Under the pieces are notes generated by a model. The model ran no database searches. It was not told the DNA's origin and saw only the letters and a list, made by a program, of their open reading frames with translations. Below, piece by piece: positions 58,713 to 64,000 of a stretch of 64,000 nt of DNA. Source of the stretch: Rhodocyclaceae bacterium (GTDB taxonomy: Bacteria; Pseudomonadota; Gammaproteobacteria; Burkholderiales; Rhodocyclaceae); the NCBI GenBank assembly GCA_018261935.1, contig JAGTRP010000006.1, forward strand, positions 149,704 through 213,703, read 5' to 3'. Position 1 is the first letter of the stretch. The number at the start of each line of letters is the position of its first letter. The position numbers and the translations under genes are program-made.

Positions 58713-59703
58713 TAATTTTCTCCAGAAGCGTATCGACGAGGGCCGGCGACACATCGGCCTCCACGGGCAGCACCCATGCTTCGCCCACGGTAAGTCCGGC
58801 GCATTTTACTGCATCCTTCTCGGTCATCAGCACCACGGCGCCGTCGCCGAAAGCGAGATCCTCGGCGCGATAGGCATGGTGATCGTGGAAGGGATGGCGG
58901 GTGAATCGGAGCCCCAGGCTTTCCAGGGTCCGGAAAAACCGCTCCGGGTCGCCGATGCCGGCCACCGCGTGGAGAGGCCTGTTCTTCAGGGTGTCCGCCC
59001 CGGCGGTCACGGCGGGATCGTTCAAGGCGTGGAAATCGCCGGAACGCAGAACCATGTCGAAGCGCCGCACCGCCCGCATCGGCAGGCTGCAGGCGCCGTT
59101 GCAGACGACGGCATCCACCGTATCCAGGCGCGAAAGCGGTTCCCGCAGGGGCCCCAGGGGCAGGCGCCAGCCATTGCCGGCGCCGCGGCCGTCGAAGACT
59201 GCCGCTTCGGCGTCCCGGCCGAGCCGATAATGCTGCAGGCCGTCGTCGCACAGGATGATGTCCACGACCGGATGGGTGGCGAGGAGAGCCCGCGCCGCCG
59301 CGGCCCGGTCGCGGCCGACCCAGACCGGCAGTCCGCTCCGGCGGGCCAGCAGGAGGGGCTCGTCGCCGGTCTCCTCCGGGTCGGCGTCGATCAAGACCGG
59401 CCGGGGCTCCCGGGACGAGCTGCCGTAGCCCCGGCTGACGATGCCGGGACTGCGGCCGCGCCGCCGTAGTTCCCGGGCAAGCCAGAGGGTGAGGGGCGTC
59501 TTGCCGGCGCCGCCGACGGTGATGTTGCCGACCACGATGACCGGCACCGGCAGGCGCTCGACCCGCAGCCAGCCGTAGCGGTAGAGCCCCCGGCGCAGAT
59601 TCGACAGGGCAACGAACAGTGCCCACAGGGGCAGGAGGGGAAGCAGGGCCGGCGACAAGCCGGCTCCGAACCAGCGGCCTTGGAGCCACCGTGCCGCGGA
59701 CAT
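58693..59703 (-). CDS. lpxK: Tetraacyldisaccharide 4'-kinase LpxK
   Basis: The 336-residue lipid A kinase has an N-terminal membrane-associated helix and a P-loop ([18 protein letters not shown], near residue 60), followed by VSRGYG and DDGLQHY. It phosphorylates the lipid A disaccharide. The start overlaps exbD by one base. Confidence 0.95.
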   Translation of the reverse strand: MSAARWLQGRWFGAGLSPALLPLLPLWALFVALSNLRRGLYRYGWLRVERLPVPVIVVGNITVGGAGKTPLTLWLARELRRRGRSPGIVSRGYGSSSREPRPVLIDADPEETGDEPLLLARRSGLPVWVGRDRAAAARALLATHPVVDIILCDDGLQHYRLGRDAEAAVFDGRGAGNGWRLPLGPLREPLSRLDTVDAVVCNGACSLPMRAVRRFDMVLRSGDFHALNDPAVTAGADTLKNRPLHAVAGIGDPERFFRTLESLGLRFTRHPFHDHHAYRAEDLAFGDGAVVLMTEKDAVKCAGLTVGEAWVLPVEADVSPALVDTLLEKISGRQAS

Positions 59704-60119
59704 CAGCGTGGCGACTGGGTCGCGAAGGAAATGTGCGGATAACCGGCCGTCTGGGCCGCCTGCATGATATCGACCACGCTCTGGTGGGTGGCCTTGGCAT
59801 CGGCGTTGATGACGATCACCGGGTCCTGGCGTGAGCCCGCCGCCCGGCGCAGGGCTTCGGCGATGGACTTGACGTCGGAGACCGCCAGGGGCGACTTGTC
59901 CACCAGGACCTGGCCTGTGGCCGTCACCGCCACGTCGATCTCGTTGGGCTGCTCGGGCTGCTTGCTGGCTTCCGCCGTGGGCAGGTTGATCTCGAGGCCG
60001 GAGAACTTGGCGTAGGTGGTGGTCAGCATCAGGAAGATGATGATGACCAGCAATACGTCGATCATCGGGATCAGGTTGATCTCCGGCTCTTCCCGGTCGC
60101 GGCCGCGCTGGAAGTTCAT
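59703..60119 (-). CDS. exbD: Biopolymer transport protein ExbD
   Basis: The 138-residue protein has one N-terminal membrane helix (INLIPMIDVLLVIIIFLMLTT) with the essential Asp in IDVLL, and a periplasmic ExbD/TolR domain. With ExbB it uses the proton gradient to power TonB or Tol. It lies one base after exbB. Confidence 0.94.
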   Translation of the reverse strand: MNFQRGRDREEPEINLIPMIDVLLVIIIFLMLTTTYAKFSGLEINLPTAEASKQPEQPNEIDVAVTATGQVLVDKSPLAVSDVKSIAEALRRAAGSRQDPVIVINADAKATHQSVVDIMQAAQTAGYPHISFATQSPR

Positions 60120-60120
60120 C

Positions 60121-60726
60121 TTACTTGCGCTCGCCGTGCATGTATTCCACCAGCTTGATGGCCTGCTGCTCCATGTCCACCACGAAGCTGTCCACCAGGG
60201 CCCGGAAATGGCGCCAGAAAATCATGCTCGGAATGGCGATGACGAGGCCGAAGCCGGTGTTGTAAAGGGCGACGGAAATACCGTGGGCCAGCTGCATGGG
60301 ATTGGAGCCGGTGGGCGACTGGGAACCGAAAATTTCGATCATCCCCACTACCGTGCCGAACAGGCCCATGAGGGGACTGATGGAGGCGATGGTGCCCAGG
60401 GTGGTCAGGTAGCGCCCCAGCTCATGGGCGACGGCACTGCCGGATTCCTCGATGGCTTCCTTCATGACATCCCGGGAAGCGCCGGCATTGCGCAGCCCCG
60501 CGGCCAGCACCCGGCCCAGGGGTGAATGGCGCTCCAGGTCTTCCAGGAGCTTGTCATTGACGCCGCCCTTCTTGAATTCCCCGACCGTCCGCTGCAGCAG
60601 TCCCGGCGGGACTACCTTGCTGCGACGCAGGGCAACCAGCCGCTCGATGATGAGGGCAACCGCGATGATGGAAGCCAGCAGCAAAGGCCAGATGGGCCAA
60701 CCGGCAGCCTGAAGAATGGCGAACAC
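60121..60726 (-). CDS. exbB: Biopolymer transport protein ExbB (MotA/TolQ/ExbB family)
   Basis: The 201-residue membrane protein has three helices: WPIWPLLLASIIAVALIIERL, ISPLMGLFGTVVGMIEIFG and LYNTGFGLVIAIPSMIFWRHF. It forms the proton channel with ExbD. The exbB-exbD-lpxK order is common in betaproteobacteria and Pseudomonas. Confidence 0.94.
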   Translation of the reverse strand: MFAILQAAGWPIWPLLLASIIAVALIIERLVALRRSKVVPPGLLQRTVGEFKKGGVNDKLLEDLERHSPLGRVLAAGLRNAGASRDVMKEAIEESGSAVAHELGRYLTTLGTIASISPLMGLFGTVVGMIEIFGSQSPTGSNPMQLAHGISVALYNTGFGLVIAIPSMIFWRHFRALVDSFVVDMEQQAIKLVEYMHGERK

Positions 60727-61060
60727 GTATCTTCCCCTTTATGGATTAGCCGGCAATTTTGCCTGCCGCCAAGCCCCAGGGCAAGTGCCGGTTCCGGTAA
60801 ATGGAGCAGAAGACGCCAGGGGACTCCCAGTAGTCATGTACGGGGTTCCCCCCATCCCGGTAGGGTTTATCCCCAAAAACTGTGGATAACTTTGTGGATG
60901 AGCTGTCATGAGATGACCTAAGTGGCCCTCCCACAAGGCTTTTTCTTACTCTGCCAAAAAAGGAGGCATACAGTTTCCGCCTTTAAAAATCAACGGCTTA
61001 GCCCATCCCGACCTTGGCCAAGGGAGCAGCCCGCGATTTTCCATGCGCTACAATCCACGG
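60727..61060. other. Intergenic region with DnaA-box-like sites between exbB and xseA
   Basis: This 334-base gap between divergent exbB and xseA has TTATCCCCA (60867-60875, one mismatch to the DnaA box TTATCCACA) and TGTGGATAA (60881-60889, perfect on the minus strand), followed by TTGTGGATG. A TACAAT at 61050 may be a -10. No gene is visible. Confidence 0.5.
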
Positions 61061-62419
61061 ATGCCCAGCCCATCTGCCTTTCAGCCGTCCGCCCCCGGGG
61101 TATTGACGGTCACCACCCTCAACCACCTGGTCCGGGATTGCCTGGAATCCGCCTTCCCCCTCACCTGGATCGGCGGGGAAATTTCCAACCTGACCTATGC
61201 CGCTTCCGGCCACGTCTATTTCACCCTCAAGGACGAGGGTGCTCAGGTGCGCTGCGTCATGTGGCGCAGCCGGGCCCAGTTGCTGGGCTGGCGACTGGAG
61301 AACGGGCTCAAGGTCGAAGTCCGCGCCCTGGTGAGCTTCTACGAGCCCCGGGGGGAATTCCAGCTCAATGTGGAAACAGTGCGGCGCGCCGGCCAGGGCG
61401 ACCTGTTCGAGCGCTTCCTCCAGCTCAAGGCCAAACTCGAGGCCGAAGGGCTCTTCGACCCCGCCGGCAAGCGCCCGCTGCCACCCTTCCCGCGCCGCAT
61501 CGGCATCGTCACCAGCCCCCAGGCAGCCGCCCTGCGGGACGTCCTGACCACCCTAAAGCGCCGCGCCCCCCACGTCGTGGTCACCCTCTACCCGACCCCC
61601 GTCCAGGGAGAAGGCGCCGGCGAGCGCATCGCGGCCGCCATCGCCCTGGCTGCCGGCGACGGCAACGACACCCTTGTCCTCTGCCGCGGCGGCGGCAGCA
61701 TCGAGGACCTGTGGGCCTTCAACGACGAAGCCGTAGCCCGGGCCATCCGCAATTCGCCGGTGCCCGTGGTGAGCGGAGTCGGCCATGAGACCGACTTCAC
61801 CATCGCCGATTTCGCCGCCGACCTGAGGGCGCCAACCCCGACCGCCGCCGCCGAATTGGCAAGCCCGGACCGGACCGCGCTCATCAACCGCCTGGAGGAG
61901 CTCAGCCGCCTGCTGCAGCGCCGGACCCAGCAGAATCTCGCCGACCACGGGCAACGCCTGGACTGGCTGGCCATCCGCCTGGTCCACCCGGCCGAGCGCC
62001 TGGGGCGCCAGCAGGAGCATCTGGCCCGCCTGGCCGGGCAGCTCGGGCAGGCTTTCGCCCGCCAGGCGGAAGGCCGCCATTACCGGCTCCACCTCGCCGG
62101 CCAGCGCCTCGCCGCCGCCCGGCCCCAGCCCCGGCGCCTGGCGGAAGGACTCGCCGCCGTCGCCCTGCGCCTGCAGCACGCCGCCGGCCGGACCGTGGAC
62201 GAGCGCGGTGCGAAACTGGGAACCCTCGCCGCCGGTCTGAATCAACTTAATCCCCACGGTGTCCTCGCCCGCGGCTATGCCCTGGCCATCGGCCCGGATG
62301 GGCGGGCAGTCCGGGACGCCGGCGAACTGACGGCGGGCGATCAGCTCCGGCTGACTTTTGCTCGCGGCAGCGCCGGCGCAACGGTCCACCAGATTGTCGC
62401 TTCCGACGAAGCTGAATAG
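61061..62419 (+). CDS. xseA: Exodeoxyribonuclease VII large subunit
   Basis: The protein is about 452 residues from ATG 61061; an in-frame ATG at 61043 is also possible and neither has a strong ribosome site. The N-terminal OB fold has WIGGEISNLTYAASGHVYF and the catalytic core has IGIVTSPQAAALRDVLTTL, ALCRGGGSIEDLWAFND-type sequence and VSGVGHETDFTIAD. A coiled C-terminal region follows. XseB is not in the window. Confidence 0.96.
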   Translation: MPSPSAFQPSAPGVLTVTTLNHLVRDCLESAFPLTWIGGEISNLTYAASGHVYFTLKDEGAQVRCVMWRSRAQLLGWRLENGLKVEVRALVSFYEPRGEFQLNVETVRRAGQGDLFERFLQLKAKLEAEGLFDPAGKRPLPPFPRRIGIVTSPQAAALRDVLTTLKRRAPHVVVTLYPTPVQGEGAGERIAAAIALAAGDGNDTLVLCRGGGSIEDLWAFNDEAVARAIRNSPVPVVSGVGHETDFTIADFAADLRAPTPTAAAELASPDRTALINRLEELSRLLQRRTQQNLADHGQRLDWLAIRLVHPAERLGRQQEHLARLAGQLGQAFARQAEGRHYRLHLAGQRLAAARPQPRRLAEGLAAVALRLQHAAGRTVDERGAKLGTLAAGLNQLNPHGVLARGYALAIGPDGRAVRDAGELTAGDQLRLTFARGSAGATVHQIVASDEAE

Positions 62420-62458
62420 AATTCGCCGCTCATATAACCCAACAACGGAGAAACAATA

Positions 62459-63046
62459 ATGGAACACCAACTCCCCCCCCTGCCTTACCCCAAGAACGCC
62501 CTGGCGCCCCACATGTCGGAGGAAACCTTCGAATACCACTACGGCAAGCACCACCAGGCCTACGTCACCAATCTCAACAACCTGATCAAGGGCACCGAGT
62601 ACGAGAACCTCGACCTTGAGGCCATCGTCAAGAAGGCGCCGGCCGGCGGCATCTACAACAACGCCGCCCAGGTCTGGAACCACACCTTCTTCTGGAACTG
62701 CATGAAGCCCAACGGCGGCGGCGCCCCCACCGGCGCCCTGGCCGATGCCATCAACAAGAAATGGGGCTCCCTGGATGACTTCAAGAAGGCCTTCCAGACC
62801 TCCGCCGTCGGCAACTTCGGCTCCGGCTGGACCTGGCTGGTAAAGAAGGCCGACGGCAGCGTTGACGTGGTCAACATGGGCGCCGCCGGCACCCCCCTGA
62901 CCACCGGCGACAAGCCCCTGCTCTGCGTCGACGTCTGGGAGCATGCCTACTACATCGACTACCGCAACCTGCGTCCCAAGTTCGTCGAGACCTTCCTCAA
63001 CAACCTGGTGAACTGGTCCTTCGTCGAGAAGAACTTCGCCGGCTGA
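62459..63046 (+). CDS. sodB: Iron superoxide dismutase
   Basis: The 195-residue Fe-SOD has metal ligands His 27 ([10 protein letters not shown]), His near 74 (WNHTFFW), and Asp/His near 158-162 ([11 protein letters not shown]). The Fe-type pattern [14 protein letters not shown] and GSGWTWLV support iron. A GGAG ribosome site and a strong terminator flank it. Confidence 0.97.
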   Translation: MEHQLPPLPYPKNALAPHMSEETFEYHYGKHHQAYVTNLNNLIKGTEYENLDLEAIVKKAPAGGIYNNAAQVWNHTFFWNCMKPNGGGAPTGALADAINKKWGSLDDFKKAFQTSAVGNFGSGWTWLVKKADGSVDVVNMGAAGTPLTTGDKPLLCVDVWEHAYYIDYRNLRPKFVETFLNNLVNWSFVEKNFAG

Positions 63047-63065
63047 ACCAAGCCGCTGTAGAACC

Positions 63066-63091
63066 AAGGGGCTCCATGGAGCCCCTTTTTT
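63066..63091 (+). terminator. Terminator after sodB
   Basis: AAGGGGCTCC-AT-GGAGCCCCTT (10-bp perfect stem, 2-base loop) is followed by a T-run and lies 20 bases after sodB. Confidence 0.95.
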
Positions 63092-63110
63092 GTGCCTGAG
63101 AGCCGATCCC

Positions 63111-63290
63111 TCACCGCGACTCCGGCCACTTGTCCTGGCCCCGGGAGGCCGACAGGGAAAGCCGGGCGGCGGCCGTCCGGCTTTGGCTGCTGCTGCCCGT
63201 ACCCTGCTTGAGGGAAGAGGCGCGGGCAAACTGCTGCAACAAGCCGGACACGATGTTGGCATACTGAACCGAGGAATCCTTTGTCTGCAT
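63111..63290 (-). CDS. Small hypothetical protein
   Basis: The 59-residue open frame starts MQTKDSSVQYANIVSGLLQQ with GGAG 10 bases before the ATG. The rest is Ser/Arg-rich and not recognisable. No domain or signal is seen. The region 63301-63555 to its left in the direction of transcription shows nothing I can support. Confidence 0.4.
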   Translation of the reverse strand: MQTKDSSVQYANIVSGLLQQFARASSLKQGTGSSSQSRTAAARLSLSASRGQDKWPESR

Positions 63291-63555
63291 GGTGGTCACG
63301 CTCCTGAAGTGATCAAACAGTCTGGCGGTTAGCCTGGCTCGGCCTGATTCAGCTCAAGCTGCTGCCGGCATACGTCCTGGGCATATCTTGCCGATCCCGG
63401 ATACGTGGAGGCATCAGGCCAGGATGATTTTCAGGTAGGCATTGATGACGCTCGGGTAAGGATATTCCTAGCCCGCGGCGCGGGCAGCGCAGGCGACTTC
63501 CGTCGATTGCCGGGAGGCTATCCCGGATTGCCGTCGGTCCGCCCGGCGGCCACAC

Positions 63556-64000
63556 CTATAGGACAGGCTCCGTTTTCCCGCCGTGGGCCAAGGCGTCCAG
63601 GGTTGCCCTCAGCTGAACGTAGCGGGCCAGGCCGGGCTGCCGGCTGTTGGCGGCCAGGAGGGCTTCCCGGGCCTCGCTCAGCAGTTCCGGGGCGCGGCCG
63701 GCTTTCTGCATGCGGGTGATGAGGACGTAGGCCAGGTTGAACAGCACCCGAACATTGGCCGGCATGGCCTGGCGGGCCTCCCGCAGGGAGGCGATGGCTT
63801 CCTCGTAGCTGCCGTCGCGGGCCAGCAGCACGCCCCGGTTCATGAACTCAATGCCTTCCTGGCGCGAGGTTTCGACCAGGGCCGCCCCTTCCTCCGCCAT
63901 CGCGGCGTTGCTGAAGATTTCCTTGACCTCGTCCAGCAGCGCCGCGTTGTCCGGATTGTTGCGCACCTGGTTCTGCAGGAATTCGACGGCACGTTCCTGC
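63556..64000 (-). CDS. TPR-repeat protein, C-terminal part (cut by window edge)
   Basis: The frame enters from the right edge (QERAVEFLQNQVRNNPDNAALLDE) and ends at 63556. It has TPR-like helices such as GIEFMNRGVLLARDGSYEEA and NVRVLFNLAYVLITRMQ. The pattern resembles the C-terminus of response-regulator-TPR proteins, but the N-terminal part is not in the window, so this is inference. Confidence 0.7.
   Translation of the reverse strand, partial: QERAVEFLQNQVRNNPDNAALLDEVKEIFSNAAMAEEGAALVETSRQEGIEFMNRGVLLARDGSYEEAIASLREARQAMPANVRVLFNLAYVLITRMQKAGRAPELLSEAREALLAANSRQPGLARYVQLRATLDALAHGGKTEPVL

Noticed and set aside
61553..63262. 569-codon minus-strand open frame opposite xseA and sodB
   Set aside because: Both plus-strand genes are recognised end to end; the minus frame is an antisense shadow running through them.

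Overview
The window is a high-GC, gene-dense proteobacterial chromosome segment. I infer a motile, respiratory betaproteobacterium of the Rhodocyclales type. The basis is the flhB-flhA-flhF-flhG-fliA-motC-motD order, a pyrophosphate-linked glycolytic enzyme beside a membrane pyrophosphatase, a cbb3 oxidase cluster and the exbB-exbD-lpxK-kdsB cluster. No 16S or other species marker is present, so the name is inference.

Region 1 (1-23.8 kb) is a flagellar and chemotaxis block. flgB-C-D-E-F-G-H run leftwards from a sigma-54-type promoter. flgA and flgM-flgN run rightwards, and flgM has a near-consensus sigma-28 promoter. The tightly overlapping late operon flhB-flhA-flhF-flhG-fliA-motC-motD follows. 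Then come motA, motB, cheR, a receiver-less cheB, a STAS protein, two tandem cheV, cheY, cheZ and cheA, all leftwards. Two complete stator sets (MotAB and MotCD) are encoded.

Region 2 (24-33 kb) holds a Nudix hydrolase and the micro-aerobic respiration cluster: ccoN-ccoO-ccoQ-ccoP, ccoG-fixH-DUF3149 and ccoI-ccoS. Each unit ends in a clear intrinsic terminator, and FNR-type boxes sit upstream of ccoN and ccoG. Region 3 (33-38.2 kb) has a short-chain dehydrogenase, an alpha/beta hydrolase, a lipoprotein metallopeptidase, an LprI-type protein and an LhgO-like FAD oxidase.

Region 4 (38310-51216) is the most interesting part. It is a 12.9-kb integrated element bounded by a perfect 48-bp direct repeat derived from the 3' part of tRNA-Thr(CGT), whose intact copy remains at the right end. 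It carries a tyrosine integrase, a small DNA-binding protein, a MOBV (Mob/Pre) relaxase, a DUF5681 protein and a type I-G (formerly I-U) CRISPR-Cas locus. In that locus Cas3 appears fused to a Csb3/Cas8-like module, followed by csb1 (cas7), csb2 (cas5-cas6) and a 16-repeat array. No cas1, cas2 or cas4 is present. To the right of the array lie a frameshifted sirtuin remnant ending exactly at the last repeat, an unrecognised 262-residue gene, and a solitary degenerate CRISPR repeat 1.4 kb away that shares derived bases with the last array repeat.

Region 5 (51.3-64 kb) returns to core genome: murJ, a YbhB/PEBP protein, hppA, PPi-dependent phosphofructokinase, adk, kdsB, a Trm112-like protein, lpxK, exbD, exbB, xseA, sodB, a small ORF and the C-terminus of a TPR protein running off the edge.
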